A DNA stretch of 64,000 nt, from positions 4,464,001 through 4,528,000 of the forward strand of contig NC_021499.1 in assembly GCF_000412695.1 (NCBI RefSeq). The letters run 5' to 3'. The notes under the pieces are model-generated. The model had not been told where the DNA came from. It did no database searches and worked only from the letters and a program-made list of their open reading frames with translations. This DNA is from Pseudomonas resinovorans NBRC 106553. GTDB taxonomy: Bacteria > Pseudomonadota > Gammaproteobacteria > Pseudomonadales > Pseudomonadaceae. Positions 51,955 to 60,918 of this stretch are shown one piece after another (the first letter of the stretch is position 1; every line of letters starts with the position of its first letter). The position numbers and the translations under genes are program-made.

Positions 51955-52147
51955 ATCCAGCCGGCCGTGCCAGATGACGCACCGAGCCCGATCTCAGCCT
52001 GCGGGCAGGCGAGTCGGCGCACCCTACCCGTGCCACCGCTTGACACCATCGCCCGAAACCAACAAATTACGCAAAGTGTAAATTGATTACGAAAATAACA
52101 ATGCCGGCATCCGCTTCTCGCGGAACGCCTGCCACCGAGCGATTGCC

Positions 52148-52780
52148 ATGGACCTCTACACCTATTACCGCTCCACCTCCTCCTACCGGGTGCGTATCGC
52201 CCTGGCGCTGAAGGGGCTGGACGTCCGGCACATCCCGGTGAACCTGCTCAAGGACGGCGGCCAGCAGCACAAGGCCGACTACAAGGCGCTCAACCCCCAG
52301 GGCCGCGTCCCCAGCCTGCGTCTGGACGACGGCCAGGTGCTGACCCAGTCCCCCGCCATCATCGAATACCTCGAAGAACGTTTCCCGGAACCGGCGCTCC
52401 TGCCCCCGGACCTGGAAGCCCGCGCCCGCCAGCGCGCGGTGGCGGCGGTGATCGGTTGCGATATCCACCCGCTGCACAACGTCGCCGTGCTCAACCGCCT
52501 GCGCGGCCTGGCAGTCGAGGAAGCACAGGTGATGGCCTGGATTCGTCACTGGATAGCGGAAGGCTTCAATGCGGTCGAAACCCTCATAGGCGATGAAGGT
52601 TTCTGCTTCGGCGACGTGGGCCTTGCCGACGTCTACCTGCTACCGCAGGTCTATGCCGCACGCCGCTTCGAACTGGACCTGTCACACTATCCGAAGATCG
52701 CCCGGGTCGAACGCCTCGCCCTCGAGCATCCGGCCTTCATCCAGGCGCACCCCGACCAGCAAGCCGACAAACCGGCCTGA
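52148..52780 (+). CDS. maiA: Maleylacetoacetate isomerase (zeta-class GST)
   Basis: A 210-residue zeta-class glutathione transferase that isomerises maleylacetoacetate to fumarylacetoacetate in tyrosine/homogentisate breakdown. The catalytic motif STSSYRVRIALALKG (the SSxxR motif), QGRVPSLRLDDGQVLTQSPAIIEYLEE and GFCFGDVGLADVYLLPQ are typical. It lies just before the 4-hydroxyphenylpyruvate dioxygenase gene, so the pair links two steps of the same pathway. Homogentisate dioxygenase and fumarylacetoacetase are not in the window. Confidence 0.9.
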   Translation: MDLYTYYRSTSSYRVRIALALKGLDVRHIPVNLLKDGGQQHKADYKALNPQGRVPSLRLDDGQVLTQSPAIIEYLEERFPEPALLPPDLEARARQRAVAAVIGCDIHPLHNVAVLNRLRGLAVEEAQVMAWIRHWIAEGFNAVETLIGDEGFCFGDVGLADVYLLPQVYAARRFELDLSHYPKIARVERLALEHPAFIQAHPDQQADKPA

Positions 52781-52790
52781 GGCAACGCCC

Positions 52791-52886
52791 ATGAAAAGCC
52801 TCGGATTCAAAGTCACCATCGGCGACCACCTCGCCCGCAGCGTGCGCGGCATCTCCTGCGCGCCCCCCTTCGCCACCTCGCATTGA
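52791..52886 (+). CDS. Possible 31-residue small ORF between maiA and hpd
   Basis: ATG at 52791 with GAGG eight bases upstream opens 31 codons (starts MKSLGFKVTIGDHLARSV) ending TGA at 52886. It begins 11 bases after maiA and ends 37 bases before hpd. No family recognised. It could be a leader peptide, a remnant, or chance. Confidence 0.3.
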   Translation: MKSLGFKVTIGDHLARSVRGISCAPPFATSH

Positions 52887-52922
52887 CCTATAACTTCCAT
52901 TACATGCTTGAGGTGCCGAAAA

Positions 52923-53999
<1,077 letters not shown>

Positions 54000-54014
54000 G
54001 CGGCAGCGTCCATG

Positions 54015-54044
54015 GAAAGCCCGGCAATCGCCGGGCTTTCTTTT
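54015..54044 (+). terminator. Rho-independent terminator after hpd
   Basis: GAAAGCCCGGC-AATC-GCCGGGCTTTC followed by TTTT, 16 bases after the hpd stop. Confidence 0.9.
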
Positions 54045-54318
54045 CGGTGGGACGTGGACTGCCACGAGGATCGGACTGGCGTTGGCCGGGCCTCTGCCTG
54101 CTGAAGCCCCCTCTCCCCCGCCCCTTTCCCGCTGGCCGAGGGGCTCGCACCGGCAGGCGCGGCGTCGGCTTCGCGGCTTCGTATCAGGCCCGAGCGGGCA
54201 TCCATAGCGGATGGGTCGGCCGCGTTCCGCTGAGCGAAGCGATACCCATGATGATGGAGCTGACGGGTATCGCAATCGCGACGGGACGCCGTCCGGCTTC
54301 CAGCCCCAACGTGCAGGC
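54045..54318. other. Intergenic region with a diverged repeat remnant
   Basis: Between the hpd terminator and the metallohydrolase terminator no gene is visible. The sequence at about 54205-54280 (GGATGGGTCGGCC, GAGCGAAGCGATACCCATGATG, GACGGGTATCGC) is a decayed relative of the element at 11944-12020 and of that at 28.78 kb. Confidence 0.5.
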
Positions 54319-54346
54319 AAAAAAAAGCTGCCATCGCCGGCAGCTT
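54319..54346 (-). terminator. Terminator for the beta-CASP metallohydrolase gene
   Basis: On the minus strand AAGCTGCCGGCGATGGCAGCTT folds into a hairpin followed by a run of T (plus-strand A-tract 54319-54326). It lies 100 bases past the stop at 54446. Confidence 0.75.
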
Positions 54347-54445
54347 CAGTTTGCACCCTGGCACTTCCTGTGCCCTTTCTGATCCTGCCTTGGATGATGC
54401 CCGCCGCAGATGACCGGCCCATGACCGGATCACTGCAACTCGATG

Positions 54446-55831
54446 TCAGTCGCCCTCCTCGTCCAGGGCATCCAGGGACACCCGCTGGCGGTGCTCGGCC
54501 ATCGAGACGGACCAGCCCAGCTCGTGGTGGATGCGCCGGCGCAGGCAGTCGGCGGCGTCAGGTTCGCCGTGCACCACGAAGGTGTGCTTCGGCACCCGGG
54601 TGAATGGCCGCAGCCAGGCGAGTATCTCGTCGGCGTCGGCATGGGCCGAGAGGTTCTCCAGGCTCACCACCTCGGCGCGGATGGGGATGTCCTCGCCGTG
54701 GATGCGCACCGAGTCGGCCCCAGAGGCGATCAACGCCCCCCGGGTACCACCGGCCTGGAAGCCCGACAGCAGGATAGTGTTGCGCGCGTTGGGCGCCAGA
54801 CCCTTGAGGTGGTGCAGTACCCGACCGCCGGTGGCCATGCCGCTGCCGGCGATGATCACCGCCGGACTGCGCATCTGCTCCAGGCGCCTGGACTCGTCCA
54901 CGGTGCGCACGAAGCGCGCCACCCGGCACATGCCCTGGCAGTCCTCGCGGTTGAGGCGGTGTTCGCTCTGGAAGCGCTGGTAGAGGGTGGTCACGTCGGT
55001 GGCCATGGGGCTGTTCAGGTAGATCGGCAGGTCCGGGATCATCCCCTCCCGCTTGAGCTGGTAGAGCAGGTACATCAGCAACTGCGCCCGGCCCACGGCG
55101 AAGGACGGCACCACCACCACGCCCTGGCGCAGGGCCGTGCGCTTGATCACCTCGGCCAACACCTGGCGGGTGTCGTCGTGGGGGTGCCGGCGATTACCGT
55201 AGGTGGACTCCACCACCAGCACATCGGCGCCCTCGACCGCCTCGGGCGCCACCATCAGCGGGTCGTCCGGGCGGCCCAGGTCGCCGGAGAAGAGGATGCG
55301 CCGCCCACCGGCCATCAACTCCACCATGGCGGCGCCGAGGATGTGCCCCGCCGGCCGCAGCCGCAGGCGGATACCCGTGGCGATGTCGGCTTCGTGGCCC
55401 GGGGCGAAGGGGCGCAACTGCCTGAATACGCGTTCGGCGTCGGCCTCGGTGTACAAGGGCTTGGCCGGATGGTGCCGGGAATAGCCCCGGCGGTTGGCGT
55501 ACTCGGCCTCCTCTTCCTGCAGGCGGGCGCTATCGCGCAGGAGGATTTCCACCAGCTCGCAGGTGGCCTCGGTGGCGTAGATGGGGCCGCCGAATCCATC
55601 GCGCACCAGCGCGGGCAGGTAGCCGCTGTGATCCAGGTGGGCGTGGGTGAGTACCACCGCATCGACGCGTTGCGGGCGCACCGGGAAGCGCTCCCAGTTG
55701 CGCAGGCGCAGCGCCTTGTAGCCCTGGAACAGGCCGCAGTCCACCAGCACCCGCTGACCGTCGTGCTCCAGCAGGTACTTGCTGCCGGTCACGGTACCGG
55801 CGCCGCCGAGAAAGCTGATATGGGTACCCAT
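54446..55831 (-). CDS. MBL-fold / beta-CASP metallohydrolase
   Basis: A 461-residue protein of the metallo-beta-lactamase fold with an inserted beta-CASP domain, the group of CPSF-73-like RNA nucleases. Motif 2 is LTHAHLDHSGYLP. SGDLG and the beta-CASP motifs (Asp/Glu in VVESTYGNR, GMATGGRVLHHLKG, and SAHADADEI) are all present, followed by RMBL-type VVHGEPDAAD. Bacterial homologues have RNase or phosphoesterase activity. It is a single gene with a terminator, divergent from the large operon at 56009. Confidence 0.88.
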   Translation of the reverse strand: MGTHISFLGGAGTVTGSKYLLEHDGQRVLVDCGLFQGYKALRLRNWERFPVRPQRVDAVVLTHAHLDHSGYLPALVRDGFGGPIYATEATCELVEILLRDSARLQEEEAEYANRRGYSRHHPAKPLYTEADAERVFRQLRPFAPGHEADIATGIRLRLRPAGHILGAAMVELMAGGRRILFSGDLGRPDDPLMVAPEAVEGADVLVVESTYGNRRHPHDDTRQVLAEVIKRTALRQGVVVVPSFAVGRAQLLMYLLYQLKREGMIPDLPIYLNSPMATDVTTLYQRFQSEHRLNREDCQGMCRVARFVRTVDESRRLEQMRSPAVIIAGSGMATGGRVLHHLKGLAPNARNTILLSGFQAGGTRGALIASGADSVRIHGEDIPIRAEVVSLENLSAHADADEILAWLRPFTRVPKHTFVVHGEPDAADCLRRRIHHELGWSVSMAEHRQRVSLDALDEEGD

Positions 55832-56008
55832 CCGGATAGTCGTCCTTCAGATAATTCCTATGGAGAACTCTAGCCAGCGATACGAGGGCGCGACCTTGTC
55901 CTGGGTCAAGCCGGCCGACGACCGGCAGATACCCCGCGCGATCTTCAGGGTCCCTTAAGACTCGCCGAAGATACTGCCCCCCATACGCCACGCGCCTGGA
56001 GGGCACCG

Positions 56009-56683
56009 ATGGACAGCGCCGAGTGGAACGCCCTGTTCCCTTTCAGTTTCGGTCACACGTCACAACAACACTACTTGTCCCTGCAGACGGCCGGCGACAT
56101 CGGCCGCCACCCGGTCGAGGACTTCATCCACCGTCGCTTCCTCAGCGCCCACGGTGCCGACATCCGCCATTTCATGCCGGAGCTGCTGGCCATGCGCAAC
56201 CACCACGGCGCCCTCAGCGCCGCGGCCGGCATCCGCCTCGGCAACGATGGGCCACTGTTCCTCGAACAGTACCTGGAGCGGCCGGCGGACAGCCTGATCG
56301 CCGACCACGCCGGCGTTCCCGTGGCACGCCAGCAGGTGGTGGAGGTGGGCAACCTGGCCTCGATCAACGTCGGCAATGCGCGCCTGATCATTGTCGCCGT
56401 GACCTGGTTGCTGAACCTGCGCGGCCTGGAGTGGGTGGTGTTCACCGGCGCGCCGAGCCTGATCAACAGTTTCCGCCGCCTCGGCCTGGAACCCCTGCTG
56501 CTGGGCGAGGCCGACCCCAACCGCCTGGGCGCCGACAGCGAGCAATGGGGCACCTACTACGAGCAGAAACCTCGGGTGTTCACCGGCAATATCCACCTGG
56601 GCTTCCTGCAGTTGCGGGACAGTGGAATCCTGGGCCGCCTGGGCTTTCCCGAGCTGGAAGGACCTGCCCACCATGCGGCCTGA
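56009..56683 (+). CDS. Thermostable-haemolysin-family protein
   Basis: A 224-residue protein of the T_hemolysin family, which is named after a Vibrio haemolysin but whose fold is related to GNAT/acyl-homoserine-lactone-synthase-type acyltransferases. Typical segments are EDFIHRRFLSAHGADIRHFMPELL, LFLEQYLERPAD and VVEVGNLASINVGNARLIIV. No signal peptide, so a cytoplasmic enzyme fits better than a toxin. First gene of a tight operon; its end overlaps the next gene by 11 bases. An acyl transfer role in the operon's pathway is inference. Confidence 0.8.
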   Translation: MDSAEWNALFPFSFGHTSQQHYLSLQTAGDIGRHPVEDFIHRRFLSAHGADIRHFMPELLAMRNHHGALSAAAGIRLGNDGPLFLEQYLERPADSLIADHAGVPVARQQVVEVGNLASINVGNARLIIVAVTWLLNLRGLEWVVFTGAPSLINSFRRLGLEPLLLGEADPNRLGADSEQWGTYYEQKPRVFTGNIHLGFLQLRDSGILGRLGFPELEGPAHHAA

Positions 56684-58142
56684 CGACCTGCGCGAGGTCC
56701 TGCGCCAACATGCCGGACGCCTGCCCCAGCCCCTGGCCTTGCGCGGCGACACCCGCCGCTACACCTACGCCCAGCTGCTGGCGGAGGTGGAACGCCGCGA
56801 AACCCTCCTGCGCACCGAAGCGCCGGGGGTGTTCGCCCTCGGCCTGGACAACGGTCCCGAGGCGCTGCTCTGGGACCTGGCCGCGCTGCTCAGCGACCGC
56901 CCCTGCCTGACTCTGCCGCCCTTCTTCAGCCCCAGCCAGCGAGCCCATTGCCTGGAGCAGTGCCAGGTCACCCTGGCGGTGGCCGAAGGCGAAGTCGCCG
57001 GCGAGCTGGAGAGCGCCGGCTTCCAGTTCGACGGCCTGTTCTGGCGCAAGCCGGGCAACGGCCGCGCGGCCCTGCCCTTTGGTACCGCCAAGGTCACCTA
57101 CACCTCGGGCACCACCGGCCAGCCGAAGGGCGTCTGCCTGGGCGCGCCGGCCCTGCTGCGGGTCGCCCAGGAGCTGGAAATCGTCAGCCGCGCCACGGCA
57201 CCGACCCATTACCTGGCGGTGCTGCCCCTGGCCGTGCTGCTGGAGAACCTCGGCGTCTACGCCGCGCTGCTGGCGGGCGCCTGCGTCACCCTGCTGCCAC
57301 AGCGGCAGCTGGGCATCCAGGGCGCCAGCGGGGTGGATTGGCCGAAGCTGCTCGCCACCCTGATCCTCAGTGGCGCCCAGAGCCTGATCCTGGTACCGCA
57401 ACTGCTGCTGGGCCTGGTCACCGCCATCGAACGCGGCCACCTCGGCGCCGCGCAATTCCGCTTCGTCGCCGTTGGTGGCGCACGGGTTTCCAAGGACCTG
57501 CTGGACCGGGCGGCACGGGTCGGGCTGCCGGTGTACGAAGGCTATGGTCTTTCCGAATGCGCCTCGGTGGTCTGCCTCAATCGCCCCGGCGCCAATCGTC
57601 CCGGCAGTGTCGGCCCGGCCCTGCCCCACGTCAGGCTGCGCCTGGCGGCGGACGGTGAAGTCGAGGTCAGCGGCTGCGCCCTGCTCGGTTACCTGGGCGA
57701 GGCGCCTTTCGAAGGCCAATGGTGGCCCACCGGCGACCTGGGCGATTTCGACGCCGACGGCTACCTGTACCTCAAGGGCCGCAAGAAACACCAGTTCATC
57801 ACCAGCTTCGGCCGCAATCTGAACCCCGACTGGATCGAGGCCGAACTCACCCAGGGCGGCGTGATCGCCCAGGCCTTCGTCCATGGCGAGGGCCTGCCCG
57901 GCAACCTCGCCCTGCTCTGGCCGATCAACCCGCACTGCGACCGGCAGACCCTGGTCGACGCCGTCGCCAAGGCCAACGCCGCACTCCCCGACTACGCGCG
58001 AATCAGCGCCTGGCGCCGCCTGGAAGCACCCCTCACGGCCGCCGACGGGCTACTCACCAGCAATGGCCGCCCACGCCGCGAGGCGATCCTCGCGCGCTAC
58101 CGAACCACCCTGCTTGAACTCGACAACGAGGTACGCCAATGA
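56673..58142 (+). CDS. AMP-binding (acyl/aryl-adenylate-forming) enzyme
   Basis: A 489-residue ANL-superfamily enzyme that would activate a carboxylate with ATP. The phosphate loop YTSGTTGQPKGV, GYGLSECASVV (Y-G-x-S/T-E motif) and TGDLGDFDADGYLYLKGRKK (A7/A8) are present. The C-terminal A10 motif reads LTSNGRPRR where the catalytic Lys is normally GK, so the residue is Arg. This may change the reaction or point to a ligase without thioester formation. It overlaps both neighbours (11 and 4 bases). Confidence 0.82.
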   Translation: MRPDDLREVLRQHAGRLPQPLALRGDTRRYTYAQLLAEVERRETLLRTEAPGVFALGLDNGPEALLWDLAALLSDRPCLTLPPFFSPSQRAHCLEQCQVTLAVAEGEVAGELESAGFQFDGLFWRKPGNGRAALPFGTAKVTYTSGTTGQPKGVCLGAPALLRVAQELEIVSRATAPTHYLAVLPLAVLLENLGVYAALLAGACVTLLPQRQLGIQGASGVDWPKLLATLILSGAQSLILVPQLLLGLVTAIERGHLGAAQFRFVAVGGARVSKDLLDRAARVGLPVYEGYGLSECASVVCLNRPGANRPGSVGPALPHVRLRLAADGEVEVSGCALLGYLGEAPFEGQWWPTGDLGDFDADGYLYLKGRKKHQFITSFGRNLNPDWIEAELTQGGVIAQAFVHGEGLPGNLALLWPINPHCDRQTLVDAVAKANAALPDYARISAWRRLEAPLTAADGLLTSNGRPRREAILARYRTTLLELDNEVRQ

Positions 58143-58813
58143 GTTTCTTCGACCAGCTACAAGAAGCCACCGCCGCCGAGCGCGAGGCGCTGTTCAGCGT
58201 TCCGGTGATCCGCGAGGCCCTGGCCGGCCAGGTCAGCCTGGAGGGCTACCGCGCCTTCCTCGGCCAGGCCTACCACCACGTGCGCCACACCGTGCCGCTG
58301 ATGATGGCCTGTGGTGCGCGCCTGCCCTCGCGCCTGGAATGGCTGCGCGGTGCGGTGTGCGAGTACATCGACGAGGAGTACGGCCACGAGCGCTGGATTC
58401 TCGACGACATCAGGGCCTGCGGCGGTGACGCCGAAGCCGCCCGGCTGAGCCGCCCATCCCAGGCCATCGAACTGATGGTGGCCTACCTCTACGACCTGAT
58501 CGCCCGGGGCAACCCGGTGGGCCTGTTCGGCATGGTCAACGTGCTGGAAGGCACCAGCATCGCTCTGGCCACCCAGGCCGCCGGCACCATCCGCGAAAGC
58601 CTCGACCTGCCGGCGGAGGCCTTCAGCTACCTGGCCTCCCACGGCGCCCTCGACCAGGATCACATGGTCACCTATCGCCGCCTGATGGACCGCCTGGAGG
58701 ACGAGGACGACCAGCAGGCGGTGATCCACGCCGCCAAGGTGGTCTACCGCCTCTACGCCGAAATGTTCCGCGGCCTGCCCCGCGCCACCGAGGTGAGTCA
58801 TGCGTCTCAATGA
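58139..58813 (+). CDS. Haem-oxygenase-like diiron oxidase family protein (TenA/PqqC fold)
   Basis: A 224-residue all-helical protein of the TenA/PqqC fold. It has every ligand of the haem-oxygenase-like diiron oxidase group: Glu80 and His83 in EEYGHERW (ExxH), Glu137 in NVLEGTS and His168, Asp172, His175 in HGALDQDH (HxxxDxxH). Members such as UndA and BesC cleave or oxygenate fatty or amino acids with O2. It is sandwiched between an adenylating enzyme and an SDR gene with 4- and 14-base overlaps. Substrate unknown. Confidence 0.83.
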   Translation: MSFFDQLQEATAAEREALFSVPVIREALAGQVSLEGYRAFLGQAYHHVRHTVPLMMACGARLPSRLEWLRGAVCEYIDEEYGHERWILDDIRACGGDAEAARLSRPSQAIELMVAYLYDLIARGNPVGLFGMVNVLEGTSIALATQAAGTIRESLDLPAEAFSYLASHGALDQDHMVTYRRLMDRLEDEDDQQAVIHAAKVVYRLYAEMFRGLPRATEVSHASQ

Positions 58814-59606
58814 GTGTCGCGTGCTGCTCACCGGCGCCAGCGGCGGCATCGGCCTGGCCCTGGCGGTACAGCTCTGCGCCCGGGGGGCCCAGGTGCTGGC
58901 GGTGAGCCGCCAGCCGGAACCCCTGGCGGCCCTGCGCCAGCGCTACCCGCAGCTGCTGACCTGGACCGGTGCCGACCTGCGCCAACCCCAGGGCAGGGCG
59001 AGGGCACTGGAGGCCGCGCGGGGCATGGGCGGCGTCAACGTCCTGGTGAACGCCGCCGGGGTCAACCGCTTCGCCCTGCTGGAGCAGGTGGACGACGAGC
59101 AGATCGAAGACATGCTGGAACTCAACGTCACCGCCACGCTGAAGCTGACCCGCGCCCTGCTGCCGCTGCTGCGTCAGCAGAGCCACGCCCTGGTGGTCAA
59201 CGTCGGTTCCATCTACGGCTCCATCGGCTACCCCGGCTACGCCGTCTACTGCGCCAGCAAGTTCGCCCTGCGCGGCTTCTCCGAAGCCTTGCGCCGGGAG
59301 CTGGCGGACACCCCGGTGAACGTGCTCTACGTCGCCCCCCGCGCCACCCGCACGGCCATGAACAGCCAAGCCGCCATGGACCTGAACGCCGAACTCAAGG
59401 TGGGGGTGGACGAACCCGAGCAAGTGGCCCGGGCGGTGATCGCCGCCATCGAAAAGGACCTCAGCGAACTCTACCTCGGCTGGCCGGAGAAATTCTTCGT
59501 CCGCCTCAACGGCATGCTGCCGGGCCTCGTCGACCGCGCCCTGCACAAGCAACTGCCGATCATCCGGCGCTTCAGCACCAGCCACCACGGCAAGGACCAC
59601 CCATGA
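58800..59606 (+). CDS. Short-chain dehydrogenase/reductase
   Basis: A 268-residue classical SDR: TGASGGIGLAL is the NAD(P)-binding motif, NAAGVNR supports the central strand, and the catalytic Ser, Tyr and Lys are in VNVGSIYGS and YAVYCASKFAL. The start lies 14 bases inside the diiron gene and the stop overlaps the TPR gene (ATGA). It would reduce or oxidise the pathway intermediate. The C-terminal part (PGLVDRALHKQLP) is hydrophobic and may touch the membrane. Confidence 0.87.
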   Translation: MRLNECRVLLTGASGGIGLALAVQLCARGAQVLAVSRQPEPLAALRQRYPQLLTWTGADLRQPQGRARALEAARGMGGVNVLVNAAGVNRFALLEQVDDEQIEDMLELNVTATLKLTRALLPLLRQQSHALVVNVGSIYGSIGYPGYAVYCASKFALRGFSEALRRELADTPVNVLYVAPRATRTAMNSQAAMDLNAELKVGVDEPEQVARAVIAAIEKDLSELYLGWPEKFFVRLNGMLPGLVDRALHKQLPIIRRFSTSHHGKDHP

Positions 59607-60247
59607 TCAACAAGTTCCTCTGCGCCTTCGCGCTGTTCCTGACCTTCTGCATCCCGGCCTGGGCCCTGGACGACGGCGGCCAGCAGAAACTGGCCGCCAT
59701 CCAGCAGCGCTGGGCCGAGATCCAGTACCAGCTTCCGGAGAAACAGCGCGCCGCCGAGTTCGAGAAGCTCGCCGCCCAGAGCGGCGCCTTCACCCGCGCC
59801 GCGCCCCAGGCCGCCGAGGCCTGGATCTGGCACGGCATCGTCACCAGCAGTTGGGCCGGCGCCGAAGGCGGCCTGGGCGCCCTGGGCAAGGTCAAGGACG
59901 CCCGCGCCGCCCTGGAGCGCGCCCTCCAGCTCGACCCGCAGGCCCTGCAGGGCTCGGCCTACACCAGCCTTGGCGCGCTCTACGACCGGGTGCCCGGCTG
60001 GCCGGTCAGCTTCGGCGACGAAGACAAAGCCGATCAGTTGCTGCGCAAGGCCCTGAAGATCAACCCGACGGGCATCGACAGCCTGTACTTCTGGGGCGAC
60101 CACCTGTATCGCCAGGGCCACCCCGAGCAGGCCCGCGAGGCCCTGCTGAAAGCCAAGGAGGCGGCCCCGCGACCGGGCCGCGAGCTGGCCGACCAGGGCC
60201 GGCGCAAGGAAATCGATGCTTTACTGCTGGAAATCCAACCGCAGTAA
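59603..60247 (+). CDS. Secreted TPR-repeat protein
   Basis: A 214-residue protein with a signal peptide (LCAFALFLTFCIPAWA-LDD) and TPR-like helical pairs (KDARAALERALQLDPQA, ADQLLRKALKINPTGIDSLYF, GHPEQAREALLKAKEAAP). Probably periplasmic. Its position between the enzymes and the two-component genes suggests a link between product sensing and signalling. It begins 4 bases before the end of the SDR gene. Confidence 0.82.
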   Translation: MINKFLCAFALFLTFCIPAWALDDGGQQKLAAIQQRWAEIQYQLPEKQRAAEFEKLAAQSGAFTRAAPQAAEAWIWHGIVTSSWAGAEGGLGALGKVKDARAALERALQLDPQALQGSAYTSLGALYDRVPGWPVSFGDEDKADQLLRKALKINPTGIDSLYFWGDHLYRQGHPEQAREALLKAKEAAPRPGRELADQGRRKEIDALLLEIQPQ

Positions 60248-60255
60248 GGACATCC

Positions 60256-60918
60256 ATGCGCCTGCTCCTCGTTGAAGACGACAATGCCCTGGGGGCCGGC
60301 GTACGCGCCGGCCTGCGCCAGGAGGGCTACACCATCGACTGGCTGACCGATGGCGCCAGCGCCCTGCATGCCTTGCAGAACGAAACCTTCGACCTGGCCA
60401 TCCTCGACCTCGGCCTGCCGCGCCTGGACGGGGTCCAGGTGTTGCAGCGGCTGCGCGCCGGCGGCGCCACCCTGCCGGTGCTGGTACTCACCGCCCGCGA
60501 CGCCCTCGAAGACCGCATCATCGGCCTGGACGCCGGCGCCGACGACTATCTGGTCAAGCCCTTCGACCTCACCGAGCTCAAGGCCCGCCTGCGCGCCCTG
60601 CTGCGCCGCAGCGCTGGCCGAGCCCAGATGCTGATCGAGCACGCCGGGGTGGTGCTCGACCCGGCCAGCCAGCAGGTCAGCTACCAGGGCCAACCGGTGC
60701 CACTGACTCCCAAGGAATACCAGCTGCTCCACGAACTGCTCTCCCAGCCAGGCAAGGTACTCACCCGCGAACGCCTGGTGCAGACGCTCTACGGCTGGGA
60801 CGAGGAAGCCGAGAGCAACACCCTCGAAGTGCATATCCACCACCTGCGCAAGAAGCTCTCCAGCGACCTCATCCGCACCGTGCGGGGCATTGGCTACCTG
60901 GTGGATGCTCGCCCATGA
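60256..60918 (+). CDS. OmpR-family response regulator
   Basis: A 220-residue regulator: receiver with acidic pair EDD, phospho-acceptor Asp in LAILDLGLPRLDG, Thr (VLTARD) and Lys (VKPFD), then an OmpR winged helix (PLTPKEYQLLHELL, ESNTLEVHIHHLRKKL, IRTVRGIGYLV). It starts 9 bases after the TPR gene and overlaps the kinase gene. The QseB/PmrA-like pattern places it in the large PmrA/QseB group. Confidence 0.93.
   Translation: MRLLLVEDDNALGAGVRAGLRQEGYTIDWLTDGASALHALQNETFDLAILDLGLPRLDGVQVLQRLRAGGATLPVLVLTARDALEDRIIGLDAGADDYLVKPFDLTELKARLRALLRRSAGRAQMLIEHAGVVLDPASQQVSYQGQPVPLTPKEYQLLHELLSQPGKVLTRERLVQTLYGWDEEAESNTLEVHIHHLRKKLSSDLIRTVRGIGYLVDARP

Noticed and set aside
56009..56683. A true haemolysin toxin
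   Set aside because: No signal peptide or membrane-active segments; cytoplasmic enzyme neighbours and the fold relationship suggest an acyltransferase-like role despite the family name.
58139..58813. TenA-type thiaminase or regulator
   Set aside because: No thiamin genes nearby and the six residues expected of haem-oxygenase-like diiron oxidases are all present.
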